Assembly: GCA_900763965.1 (NCBI GenBank) | Contig: CAAFMG010000143.1 | Span: forward strand, 1-7,315 | Source: an uncultured Oscillospiraceae bacterium | GTDB taxonomy: Bacteria > Bacillota > Clostridia > Oscillospirales > Oscillospiraceae | Direction of reading: 5' to 3' | Length of the DNA stretch: 7,315 nt | Shown: one piece after another, positions 1-6,288 of the stretch | Layout of the letters: each line of letters begins with the position of its first letter | Position numbering within the stretch: position 1 is the first letter of the stretch | Translations under genes and position numbers: made by a program | Notes under the pieces: generated by a model | The model's input: only the letters and a program-made list of their open reading frames with translations | What the model was told of the DNA's origin: nothing | The model's database searches: none

Positions 1-67
1 TGAACTGACTCGAACAGGCGACCTTCTCATTACGAGTGAGTTGCACTACCGACTGTGCTACACTAGC
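1..67 (-). tRNA. tRNA-Thr, anticodon CGT (3' end cut by window edge)
   Basis: Read on the minus strand, a tRNA cloverleaf can be followed from its 5' end at 67. The acceptor strand is GCTAGTG, followed by TA and a D-stem GCAC/GTGC with an AGTCGGTA loop. The anticodon loop is CTCGTAA, so the anticodon is CGT (plus-strand 32-34), which reads the threonine codon ACG. The T loop is TTCGAGT. The last visible bases, CA, match the start of the expected 3' acceptor strand CACTAGC; about five acceptor bases and the 3' tail lie outside the window. The T-stem as read (GCCTG/CAGTT) has one C-U mismatch and one G-U pair, and the outermost anticodon-stem pair is A-A, so this is a slightly weak cloverleaf. 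A perfect promoter lies just upstream. Confidence 0.9.
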
Positions 68-81
68 ATACTAGCCCAATT

Positions 82-110
82 ATTATACCGGGAATTGGGC
101 TGAATGTCAA
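82..110 (-). promoter_or_regulatory. Consensus sigma-A promoter of the tRNA-Thr gene
   Basis: On the minus strand there is TTGACA (110-105), a 17-bp spacer and TATAAT (87-82), a perfect match to the vegetative consensus. The predicted transcription start is near 75, eight or so bases before the tRNA 5' end at 67. This fits a highly expressed stable-RNA gene with a very short leader. Confidence 0.92.
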
Positions 111-193
111 CTGTTTTTTTGTTATTTAAAAGCATAGCAAAAAAGAAATGTGCCATTTTCTCGCTCCTGCGGGGCAACCGGAAATGATGCACA

Positions 194-253
194 AAAACTT
201 CATGCACTAACATTTGCGCATTTTCGTGGTGCAGTGCTCATGCATGAAGTTTT
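194..253 (-). terminator. Long-looped inverted repeat after the UDG gene, probable terminator
   Basis: The arms AAAACTTCATGCA (194-206) and TGCATGAAGTTTT (241-253) are perfect 13-bp complements around a 34-base interior. The interior can form a second small hairpin (TGCGC 215-219 with GTGCA 229-233). On the minus strand the structure begins 25 bases after the glycosylase stop codon and ends in five T residues (197-193), so termination of the carboxypeptidase-glycosylase operon is the simplest role. The long structured interior is unusual for an intrinsic terminator; a dispersed palindromic repeat is the main alternative. The rest of the gap (111-193 and 254-277) shows nothing I can name. Confidence 0.55.
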
Positions 254-277
254 ATGCGGGATTGGAGATATTTGCTG

Positions 278-838
278 CTAGATGCCGATTTCCTGCATTT
301 TCTGACGGATGGAAAGCAGGTCATCGAAGGTTTCCGGGCGTTTGGTGACATCCCGCAGGAGGGCGGAGGGGTGGTAGATGGCGGTCATCCAGATGCCGTT
401 TTTCTGCACCCACTGGCCATGCTGCCGGGTGATGCGGTAGTCCGGGTCGATCAGGCGTTTGGCGGCAATTCTGCCCAAGCAGATGATGATTTTCGGGCGA
501 ACCAGGGCCGTCTGCTTGCGCAGATAGGGAATGCAGGCATCCTGTTCGCCTTCCTGGGGATCCCGGTTCCGGGGCGGGCGGCATTTGATGATGTTGGCGA
601 TATAGCAGTTGCTGTCCCGGCTCAGGTCGATGATCCGGAGCATATCGTCCAGCAGCTTTCCGGCAGGGCCCACAAAGGGGATCCCCTGCAAGTCCTCCTG
701 TTCTCCGGGGCCTTCTCCCACCAGCATCACGTCGGCAGTCTCATTGCCGATGCCGAACACCACATTGTGTCTGGTCTGGCACAGGCCGCACCGGGTACAG
801 CCGGCACATTCGGCTTTCAGTTCTTCCCAAGGATCCAT
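278..838 (-). CDS. Uracil-DNA glycosylase, family 4 (iron-sulfur type)
   Basis: A 186-residue protein that removes uracil, from cytosine deamination or misincorporation, from DNA: the first step of base-excision repair in the cytoplasm. Visible motifs are the GEGPGEQED loop (41-49), GIPFVGPAGKLLDDML (52-67), the N-x-x-KCRPPRNRDP segment (82-94) and a C-terminal HPSALLR (156-162), whose His-Pro-Ser belongs to the DNA-contacting motif of the superfamily. Cys14 and Cys17 in the N-terminal CxxC-type cluster, with Cys86 and Cys102, sit where family-4 enzymes bind their [4Fe-4S] cluster. The start at 838 is chosen because AAGGAG lies at a good distance upstream and residues from there match the family; an in-frame ATG at 931 would only add 31 residues overlapping the neighbour. 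The gene begins one base after the carboxypeptidase stop, so the two are probably co-transcribed and translationally coupled. Confidence 0.93.
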   Translation of the reverse strand: MDPWEELKAECAGCTRCGLCQTRHNVVFGIGNETADVMLVGEGPGEQEDLQGIPFVGPAGKLLDDMLRIIDLSRDSNCYIANIIKCRPPRNRDPQEGEQDACIPYLRKQTALVRPKIIICLGRIAAKRLIDPDYRITRQHGQWVQKNGIWMTAIYHPSALLRDVTKRPETFDDLLSIRQKMQEIGI

Positions 839-839
839 A

Positions 840-2387
840 TCATTCGCTCCTTCTGCGGCTGGCTCGGCGGCGCTGATGGCGCATACGCTTTCGGATGCGG
901 CGGTAGGTGTTGTAGGCAACATAGGCGCCAAAACCGCCTACTGCCAGCACACCCACGGAACCCAGGAAGCCGGAGAAGCCCTCCATATCGCTGTCCCGTT
1001 TGACGGCGGTGTTATGGATGGTCACCTGAGAATCCTCGGTGCGGATCACGGAATTCATGGCGTAGATCTCTGCCTCCGCCACACAGGAATTGCGGTACTG
1101 GACAGCTACGGTGGCAATCAGATCTCCTTTGTTGATGGGGGCGGTGTAGCCGCCGTTTACCGCCTTGTAGGTCGTATACAGATTGTCCATGCTGCAATCA
1201 ATGGGAAGCACCGTATCGTAGGCGATCCGGGGGCCGCCTACCACATCGCACTCGCCGCCGATCACAGAAAACTGGCCCAGCGCCTGACCGTCGTAGAGGA
1301 TCCGGTTGACCTTAAAGCCCTTGTAGAGATAGTCCAGCAGGATCTGCATCTCGTTGAAGTTACCGTAGCTCGTTGCCTTCCAGGTGTCTTTGGCATCGAA
1401 CACACGGGTGCAACCAATGACCACGCACACCAGCTTCATTTTATTATATTCCGAACACAGCGCCAGGTTGGCGTTGGATGCATCGGAGTAGCTGGCCAGA
1501 CCGCTTTTGACTCTGTCATCCAAAAACTGGGGGATGATGGAGTTATCAATCATATAGTTGGTGGTGACCAGCTTCCGTTCCTCTGCCAGATTGGTGGCCG
1601 GAACGGTATGCTTGGCGGTACCGGAAATGCGGACAAACACATCATCCTGGGCGGCCACTGCCATGATCCGGGCCATATCCCGGGCAGTGGTGTAGGACAC
1701 CGCCGTATCCAGACCGGAGATATTGCCCAGCTGGGTGTTGACACAGCCATGCTGCTTGACCCATTTGTTCATCAGCTCCAGATAGGCGGCGGTGCTGCCG
1801 GAAACGTGCTCTGCCAGGGCAACCGCTGCGTCATTGGCCGAGTGCATCAGCAGACAGTAGAGCAGTTCCTCCACCGTCAGCTCCTCGTTACTTTTCAGCT
1901 GCACCTTCTGGCTGCTGCCGGGAACCTTGGACTGAATGCCCTCAGAGCAGCGAACCACTTCATCGAGCTTACAGTTTTCGATGGCCACCATGGCTGTAAC
2001 GATTTTGGAAAGGGTACCGGGGGACAGCTTCACATCGGGGTTATAGGAATAAACCACCGTCTGGGAATTCAGCTCATAGACAAAAACGCCCTGAGCCGTG
2101 GCCAAACGGCGCTCCGAACCCGCCAGGGGCATCATGCCGTCCAGGGTGCGGCAGCCCTGCTGGATGCAGGCCTGGCCAAAGGGCAGTGTGGTCGCTGCCG
2201 TGGCAGGCTGGCTGGTGGGCTGGGTCTGGGTTTGCTGGGTCTGGGTTTCTGCTGACGGTGCGGTGGTTTCTGTGGTGGTCTCCACCGGCTCTGTCAGGCT
2301 GATCCCGGTGGCGGAAACCGGCATGGCCAGGCAGGACAAAGCCATGCACAGGCACAGCATGGCAGATATTGCGGATCGTTTTTTCAT
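840..2387 (-). CDS. D-alanyl-D-alanine carboxypeptidase homologue (DacA/DacF, S11 family) with Thr at the nucleophile position
   Basis: A 515-residue exported penicillin-binding-protein homologue, expected to trim the terminal D-Ala of peptidoglycan stem peptides. It has a signal peptide (1-26, MKKRS then a hydrophobic run ending PVSA), a Thr/Gln/Pro-rich linker (about 32-68), a peptidase S11 domain (about 85-330), a PBP5 C-terminal-like beta domain (about 355-450), a membrane segment (about 471-492) and a very basic cytoplasmic tail rich in Arg. Family motifs are SAN (183-185) and KSG (294-296, for the usual KTG). The first motif reads Pro-Gly-Thr-Leu-Ser-Lys (123-128) where relatives have Pro-Ala-Ser-x-x-Lys, so the acylated serine is replaced by Thr125 (codon ACC at 2015-2013). 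It may be slow, altered or inactive as an enzyme. Start 2387 follows GAGGG at good spacing. It is the first gene of the minus-strand operon. Confidence 0.92.
   Translation of the reverse strand: MKKRSAISAMLCLCMALSCLAMPVSATGISLTEPVETTTETTAPSAETQTQQTQTQPTSQPATAATTLPFGQACIQQGCRTLDGMMPLAGSERRLATAQGVFVYELNSQTVVYSYNPDVKLSPGTLSKIVTAMVAIENCKLDEVVRCSEGIQSKVPGSSQKVQLKSNEELTVEELLYCLLMHSANDAAVALAEHVSGSTAAYLELMNKWVKQHGCVNTQLGNISGLDTAVSYTTARDMARIMAVAAQDDVFVRISGTAKHTVPATNLAEERKLVTTNYMIDNSIIPQFLDDRVKSGLASYSDASNANLALCSEYNKMKLVCVVIGCTRVFDAKDTWKATSYGNFNEMQILLDYLYKGFKVNRILYDGQALGQFSVIGGECDVVGGPRIAYDTVLPIDCSMDNLYTTYKAVNGGYTAPINKGDLIATVAVQYRNSCVAEAEIYAMNSVIRTEDSQVTIHNTAVKRDSDMEGFSGFLGSVGVLAVGGFGAYVAYNTYRRIRKRMRHQRRRASRRRSE
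2220..2249. repeat. Tandem 15-bp repeat in the carboxypeptidase linker
   Basis: CTGGGTCTGGGTTTG (2220-2234) is followed at once by CTGGGTCTGGGTTTC (2235-2249), 14 of 15 bases identical. Being a multiple of three, it encodes a Gln-Thr repeat in the linker, and copy-number change would not shift the frame. The G-rich plus strand also carries five GGG runs (from 2217 to 2245). Confidence 0.85.
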
Positions 2388-2410
2388 ATTTATCCCTCAA
2401 TTATGGTTCG

Positions 2411-2424
2411 CCGGACTTGTCCGG
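2411..2424. promoter_or_regulatory. CCGGAC-TT-GTCCGG palindrome, candidate operator
   Basis: Perfect 6-bp arms around a TT centre. It covers the -35 box (2417-2422) of the plus-strand promoter and lies in the predicted leader of the minus-strand operon, 24 bp before the carboxypeptidase start codon. It is placed to block the comEA-kinase operon or to fold in the other transcript. No regulator can be named. Confidence 0.45.
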
Positions 2425-2445
2425 GAAGAAAAAATCATGTATAAT
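2417..2445 (+). promoter_or_regulatory. Promoter of the comEA-RR-HK-lipoprotein-xth operon
   Basis: TTGTCC (2417-2422), a 17-bp spacer and a perfect TATAAT (2440-2445). The predicted start is near 2452, giving a leader of about 48 bases before the comEA ATG at 2500. It is the only good plus-strand promoter I found before the five-gene operon. Confidence 0.75.
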
Positions 2446-2452
2446 GGATTTT

Positions 2453-2481
2453 ATTATAACAGCTTTTCCCCTTCTAGTCAA
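2453..2481 (-). promoter_or_regulatory. Promoter of the carboxypeptidase-UDG operon
   Basis: On the minus strand there is TTGACT (2481-2476), a 17-bp spacer and TATAAT (2458-2453), an 11 of 12 match to the vegetative consensus. The predicted start is near 2446, giving a leader of about 59 bases. Its -10 box is only 7 bp from that of the plus-strand promoter, so polymerase probably cannot occupy both at once. Confidence 0.85.
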
Positions 2482-2499
2482 TCTGTGCGGAGGATGCCT

Positions 2500-2871
2500 A
2501 TGAAAAATCGGATCTTGGTATCGGTGACCCTTCTGGTGCTGGCTTTTACGCTGGGATTTTTCCTGGGGCGGATCCCCGGCCGTCAGGCGGTGACCCTTTC
2601 TCCCCTTCCCACCCAGGCCCGGCAGGATCGCATCGAAACTGCCGCCCCCGGCACAGAAGCCCCTCAGTCCTCCTTCCCTCTGGACATCAACACCGCCGAC
2701 CGCTATGCCCTGACAGCCCTGCCTGGGATCGGGGATGCGCTGGCGCAGCGGATCATCCATTACCGGGAGGAACACGGCGGTTTTTCCCGTCCTGAGGAGT
2801 TGCTGAACGTGGAAGGCATCGGCCCGGGGAAGCTGGAAGCCATACTGGATTATATTACAGCAGGAGGTTAA
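2500..2871 (+). CDS. comEA: ComEA-like helix-hairpin-helix DNA-binding protein
   Basis: A 123-residue membrane-anchored protein. Residues 5-23 form an N-terminal membrane segment, about 24-60 a Pro/Ala/Gln-rich extracytoplasmic linker, and about 61-120 a double helix-hairpin-helix domain: DINTADRYALTALPGIGDALAQRI, then FSRPEELLNVEGIGPGKLEAI, with both Gly-Ile-Gly hairpins intact. ComEA binds double-stranded DNA outside the membrane during transformation. This copy lacks the SLBB-type domain found before the HhH in Bacillus ComEA, as do many short clostridial and Gram-negative versions, and no other competence gene is in the window. The start at 2500 has GGAGG (2489-2493) six bases upstream; ATG 2494 touches that site and is less likely. 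First gene of the operon; its stop overlaps the region just after the ribosome site of the next gene. Confidence 0.88.
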   Translation: MKNRILVSVTLLVLAFTLGFFLGRIPGRQAVTLSPLPTQARQDRIETAAPGTEAPQSSFPLDINTADRYALTALPGIGDALAQRIIHYREEHGGFSRPEELLNVEGIGPGKLEAILDYITAGG

Positions 2872-2875
2872 TTCC

Positions 2876-3556
2876 ATGAAAATACTTGTGGTAGACGATG
2901 AAGCTTTGCTGGTCAAGGGCATTCGCTTCAATCTGCAAAACGAAGGCTATACGGTGATCACCGGCTCCGATGGGCTGGAGGCGGTGCAGCTGGTAAAGGA
3001 GCAGTCTCCGGATCTGGTGGTATTGGATGTGATGATGCCCAATATGGACGGGCTGACCGCCTGTGACAAGATCCGGGAATTTTCCGACGTTCCCATTATT
3101 CTGCTCACCGCAAAAACCGATGATATGGACAAGCTCATGGGTTTTGACCACGGTGCCGACGATTACCTGACAAAGCCCTTCAACATTCTGGAGCTGAAGG
3201 CCCGGATCCGGGCGCTGCTCCGCCGGGCAGGTACCCGGGAGGAAAAGGCTCCCAGCAACACCCTGACCGCCGGAAACATCACCCTGGATCTCAATGCCCG
3301 CAATGCCTACCGGGGCACCAGCCTGGTGGAACTGACCGCCAAGGAATTTGACGTGATTGAATTTCTCATGCGCAATCCCAACCGGGTCTACTCCCGGGAA
3401 GCGCTGCTGGACACCATCTGGGCCTACGAATACCGCAGCGACATCCGAACGGTGGACGTTCACATCCGCCGTCTGCGGGAAAAGCTGGAAGACAATCCGG
3501 CAGAACCCAAACATATTCTGACGAAGTGGGGCGTTGGCTATTATTTCAAGAATTAA
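2876..3556 (+). CDS. OmpR/PhoB-family response regulator
   Basis: A 226-residue cytoplasmic transcription factor. The receiver domain (1-115) has the acidic pair Asp7-Asp8, the phosphoacceptor Asp51 in VVLDVMMPNMDG, Thr78 in ILLTAK and Lys100 in YLTKPF. A winged-helix DNA-binding domain follows (about 130-225), with LTAKEFDVIEFLMRN, then TVDVHIRRLREKLE as recognition helix and WGVGYYF as the wing. It closely follows PhoP/PhoB-type regulators. AGGAGG at 2862-2867, inside the end of comEA, is eight bases before the ATG, and only four bases separate the genes. It overlaps the kinase gene by 23 bases, so they form an obvious cognate pair. Target genes cannot be read from sequence; the divergent palindrome at 2411-2424 would be a place to look for autoregulation. 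Confidence 0.96.
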   Translation: MKILVVDDEALLVKGIRFNLQNEGYTVITGSDGLEAVQLVKEQSPDLVVLDVMMPNMDGLTACDKIREFSDVPIILLTAKTDDMDKLMGFDHGADDYLTKPFNILELKARIRALLRRAGTREEKAPSNTLTAGNITLDLNARNAYRGTSLVELTAKEFDVIEFLMRNPNRVYSREALLDTIWAYEYRSDIRTVDVHIRRLREKLEDNPAEPKHILTKWGVGYYFKN

Positions 3557-4994
3557 CCAGAAAAAGTTCCGGGGCTATGGCAACACCCAGTTTCACTATG
3601 CCATGACATACGTTGTCATCACCTTTGTGGTGCTTCTGATCCTGAACATCTACTGCTCCAATGTGAGCCAGATGGTGTTCTACCAAAGCAAGGAAGCCTC
3701 CATGATTGAAAAATGCCATATTGCCTCCGATGAGATCTCCGCCGCTGAGGTGCTCAATCCCTCCACCGTCAGCAGCATTGTCAGTCAGATCGAAAGTCTG
3801 AAGGTCACCCGGATGCTGGTAACGGACCAGCGGGGTCTGGTGCTGTATGACAGCCAGCAGACCGCCCTGGGGCAGTATGCCCTGCTTCCGGAGATTTTAC
3901 AGGCCCTGGGGAAGAATGGCCAGGGCTCCGAGGGAAATGACGTATTCTCCTGGAAATACCGCAGCGGCGTTATGGACTCCCACGCCGCAACACCCATCAC
4001 CTATTACGGCTCCATCATCGGCTGTGTGTATATGACTGATCATGACACCGCCCAGGGTGCCCTGATCCACTCCTTGCAGATGACGGTGTTTCAGATCACC
4101 CTGGTTCTGGAGATCATCGTGCTTCTGTTCTCCCTGGCCTTTGCCTCTGCCTTTTCCCGCCGGGTGCGTAAAATCATGGCCTCCATCCGGATCATTCAGG
4201 AGGGGGACTACACCCACAAGGTCACCATGGGCGGCAATGATGAGCTGACCATTCTGGGCGATGAGATCAACGACCTGACCGAGCGGCTGAACACCTCCGA
4301 GCAGAAACGGCGGCGGTTTGTCTCCGATGCCTCCCACGAGCTGAAAACCCCTCTGGCCTCCATCAAGCTGCTGACGGACTCCATCCTGCAGAACGATATG
4401 GACATGGACACCATCCGGGAATTTGTGGGGGATATCGGCAACGAGGCCGAGCGGCTGAACCGCATGACGGCAAAGCTGCTGTCCCTGACCAAAATGGACT
4501 GTCAGGAATCTGCGGAAAGTGAGATCATCTACCTGTCCCCCACCATCCGGCGGGTGGAGCGGATGCTCTCTCCCCTGGCCCAGCAGGCAAATGTCCGGCT
4601 GGTACTCTCCCTGGAGGAGGACTGCCCCGTTCTCATTTTGGAGGATGATCTGTATCAGATCGTCTTTAACCTGATGGAAAACGGCATCAAGTACAACCAC
4701 AGCGGCGGCACACTGTATGTGACCCTGCGCCATGAGGATGACAACGCCATGCTCATTGTCCGGGACACCGGCGTGGGCATTCCGGCCGATGCGGTGGATC
4801 ATATCTTCGAGCGGTTTTACCGGGTGGACAAGGCCCGCTCCCGGGCCACCGGCGGCAGCGGTCTGGGCCTTGCCATCGTCCGGGCCATCGTCCAGCGCAA
4901 CCGGGGAGACATTCAGGTGCAGAGCACCCCCGGGGAGGGCACCTGCTTTACGGTGACCTTCCCATCCTTTGAAACGGAGGTGGACAAGGAATGA
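3534..4994 (+). CDS. Membrane sensor histidine kinase (PhoR/WalK type)
   Basis: A 486-residue kinase expected to phosphorylate the preceding response regulator. It has membrane segment 1 (about 24-41), an extracytoplasmic sensor of about 140 residues (42-182, including VTRMLVTDQRGLVLYDS and ITYYGSIIGCVYM, which look like a PAS/Cache fold), membrane segment 2 (about 183-206), HAMP (about 207-258), HisKA with phosphoacceptor His268 in DASHELKTPL, and an HATPase domain with the N box NLMENGIKYN (379-388), G1 DTGVGIP (411-417), the F box and G2 GGSGLGLA (440-447). The start is taken as TTG 3534, inside the regulator's end: an in-frame stop at 3519 excludes anything much earlier, and it keeps the basic N-terminus KKFRGYG. 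ATG 3603 is the alternative and would start exactly at the membrane segment. It ends in a 4-base ATGA overlap with the lipoprotein gene. Confidence 0.95.
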   Translation: MAIISRINQKKFRGYGNTQFHYAMTYVVITFVVLLILNIYCSNVSQMVFYQSKEASMIEKCHIASDEISAAEVLNPSTVSSIVSQIESLKVTRMLVTDQRGLVLYDSQQTALGQYALLPEILQALGKNGQGSEGNDVFSWKYRSGVMDSHAATPITYYGSIIGCVYMTDHDTAQGALIHSLQMTVFQITLVLEIIVLLFSLAFASAFSRRVRKIMASIRIIQEGDYTHKVTMGGNDELTILGDEINDLTERLNTSEQKRRRFVSDASHELKTPLASIKLLTDSILQNDMDMDTIREFVGDIGNEAERLNRMTAKLLSLTKMDCQESAESEIIYLSPTIRRVERMLSPLAQQANVRLVLSLEEDCPVLILEDDLYQIVFNLMENGIKYNHSGGTLYVTLRHEDDNAMLIVRDTGVGIPADAVDHIFERFYRVDKARSRATGGSGLGLAIVRAIVQRNRGDIQVQSTPGEGTCFTVTFPSFETEVDKE

Positions 4995-5479
4995 AACGGC
5001 TGTTGTCCCTTTGCACCCTTGCCTGTCTTTTGCTCTGTCTGACCGGCTGTCACACCGCTGAGCAGAGCGGCATCCCCTTCTACTACTGCCGGGACAGTGC
5101 CCACTATCAGTACTTCCAGCAGGACGGCGTGATCCGCGGAGAAAAGCGGGATCTGGCCAGCCACCGAAATGACCTGGACTATGCCCTGGGGCTGTATCTG
5201 GCAGGCCCCATGACCGAGGGGCTTTCCTCTCCCTTCCCCAAAAACACCCAGGTCATTTCCATCCGGTATCACGATGAGACTCTGCATCTGGAGCTGTCCG
5301 ATCTGAGCCGCTCCCTGCCGGATCCCGAATTCACCCTGGCCTGCACCTGTCTGACCATGACCTGCATGGAGCTTCTGCCCTGCGCCCAGGTCACCATTGT
5401 CAGCGCCGACCGATCCATCACCTTGAACGCCGACAGCCTTCTGCTGTTCGATGCCCCACAGGAGGAAAGCACCCAATGA
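4991..5479 (+). CDS. GerMN-domain lipoprotein, probable partner of the two-component system
   Basis: A 162-residue exported lipoprotein. The signal peptide MKRLL plus a hydrophobic run ends in the lipobox LTGC, with Cys20 as the lipidated residue. Residues about 60-152 fit the GerMN (sporulation/germination) domain: DYALGLYLAGPMTEGLSSPFPKNT, then a VISIRYHDETLHLELSD strand pair, a helix and a final TIVSADRSITLN strand. GerMN domains occur in spore germination protein GerM and in actinobacterial LpqB, whose gene follows the mtrA-mtrB two-component genes; the same order is seen here. The mature part has five further Cys (33, 118, 120, 125, 131), four of them packed in one helix-like stretch. 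GGAGG at 4976-4980 precedes the ATG, which overlaps the kinase stop as ATGA; it overlaps the next gene in the same way. Its role as an accessory of the kinase is inference. Confidence 0.82.
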   Translation: MKRLLSLCTLACLLLCLTGCHTAEQSGIPFYYCRDSAHYQYFQQDGVIRGEKRDLASHRNDLDYALGLYLAGPMTEGLSSPFPKNTQVISIRYHDETLHLELSDLSRSLPDPEFTLACTCLTMTCMELLPCAQVTIVSADRSITLNADSLLLFDAPQEESTQ

Positions 5480-6231
5480 AATTCATTTCCTGGAATGTAA
5501 ACGGCTTGAGAGCCTGCTGCGGCAAGGGCTTTCAGGAATATTTTGATGCCGAAAATGCCGACTTTTTCTGCTTGCAGGAGACAAAGCTCCAGGAAGGACA
5601 GATCAGCCTTCCTCTGCCCGGCTATCACCAGTTCTGGAACTATGCCGAGAAAAAGGGCTACTCCGGCACGGCGATCTTCGCCAAGGAGGAACCCCTGTCC
5701 GTTTCCTACGGCGTGGGTGTGCCGGAACTGGATACCGAGGGGCGGCTGATCACCCTGGAATACCCACAGTTTTACCTGGTCACCTGCTACACCCCCAATG
5801 CCCAGCAGGGACTGGCCCGGATCGACCACCGTCTGAAATGGGACGATGCCTTCCGGGATCACCTGTGCCGTCTGGATGCACAAAAACCTGTTATCGTCTG
5901 CGGGGATCTGAATGTGGCCCATCAGGAGATCGACCTGAAAAATCCCGCCTCCAACCGGGGCAACGCAGGCTTCTCCGACGAAGAACGGAACAGTTTCACC
6001 AAGACCCTGGCGGCAGGCTTTACCGATATCTTCCGCTTCCGCAATCCCGATGCCGTGGGGGCTTACAGCTGGTGGAGCTATCGCTTCCAGGCCCGGAAGA
6101 ACAACGCCGGATGGCGGATCGACTACTTCCTGGTTTCCGACCGCCTGAAAGACCGCATCACCGCCACCCCCATCGCAAGCCAAATTCTGGGCTCCGACCA
6201 CTGCCCTGTGGGTTTGGAGCTGGAACTGTAA
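5476..6231 (+). CDS. xth: Exodeoxyribonuclease III / AP endonuclease
   Basis: A 251-residue cytoplasmic nuclease of the Xth/ExoA family. It incises DNA 5' of abasic sites and has 3'-5' exonuclease and 3'-phosphatase activity, acting right after glycosylases in base-excision repair. The metal and catalytic residues are all in place: Asn7 in SWNVNGLRA, Glu35 in LQETKLQ, Tyr105 in CYTPNAQ, Asp144 and Asn146 in CGDLNVAHQEIDL, Asp216 in WRIDYFLVS, and Asp241-His242 in GSDHCPV. The NRGNAGFSDEER and WWSYRFQARKNNAGWRIDY segments are typical of the bacterial enzyme, and length is normal. GGAGG (5461-5465) sits ten bases before the ATG, which overlaps the lipoprotein stop as ATGA. It is the last gene of the operon and is followed within seven bases by a strong hairpin. 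Confidence 0.97.
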   Translation: MKFISWNVNGLRACCGKGFQEYFDAENADFFCLQETKLQEGQISLPLPGYHQFWNYAEKKGYSGTAIFAKEEPLSVSYGVGVPELDTEGRLITLEYPQFYLVTCYTPNAQQGLARIDHRLKWDDAFRDHLCRLDAQKPVIVCGDLNVAHQEIDLKNPASNRGNAGFSDEERNSFTKTLAAGFTDIFRFRNPDAVGAYSWWSYRFQARKNNAGWRIDYFLVSDRLKDRITATPIASQILGSDHCPVGLELEL

Positions 6232-6237
6232 AAACTG

Positions 6238-6272
6238 GAGCCTGCATTCCCAAAACTCAGGAATGCAGGCTC
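6238..6272. terminator. Bidirectional intrinsic terminator between convergent genes
   Basis: GAGCCTGCATTCC (6238-6250) and GGAATGCAGGCTC (6260-6272) form a perfect 13-bp stem with a 9-base loop. It starts six bases after the xth stop and lies 16 bases beyond the stop of the minus-strand gene at 6289. On the plus strand it is followed by a T-rich stretch (ATTGCATTTACTTT); on the minus strand a run of five T (6234-6230 side) follows closely. It can end both convergent transcripts. Confidence 0.9.
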
Positions 6273-6288
6273 ATTGCATTTACTTTCG

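Noticed and set aside
839..931. Longer N-terminus for the glycosylase, starting at 931
   Set aside because: It would lie wholly inside the carboxypeptidase gene, adds no family residues and has no ribosome site; AAGGAG supports 838.
254..2255. Long open frames on the plus strand opposite the UDG and carboxypeptidase genes
   Set aside because: They are mirror frames of two well-supported minus-strand genes in GC-rich DNA; their translations are low in recognisable motifs and have no ribosome sites.
2494..2499. Alternative comEA start at 2494
   Set aside because: It directly follows GGAGG with no spacing; 2500 has a normal six-base gap.
3897..4802. 301-codon minus-strand frame opposite the kinase
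   Set aside because: The plus-strand kinase has every expected motif; the antisense product is Gly/His/Gln-rich shadow sequence.
5269..6201. 310-codon minus-strand frame opposite the lipoprotein and xth
   Set aside because: ExoIII on the plus strand is unmistakable and complete; the opposite frame has no motif or ribosome site.
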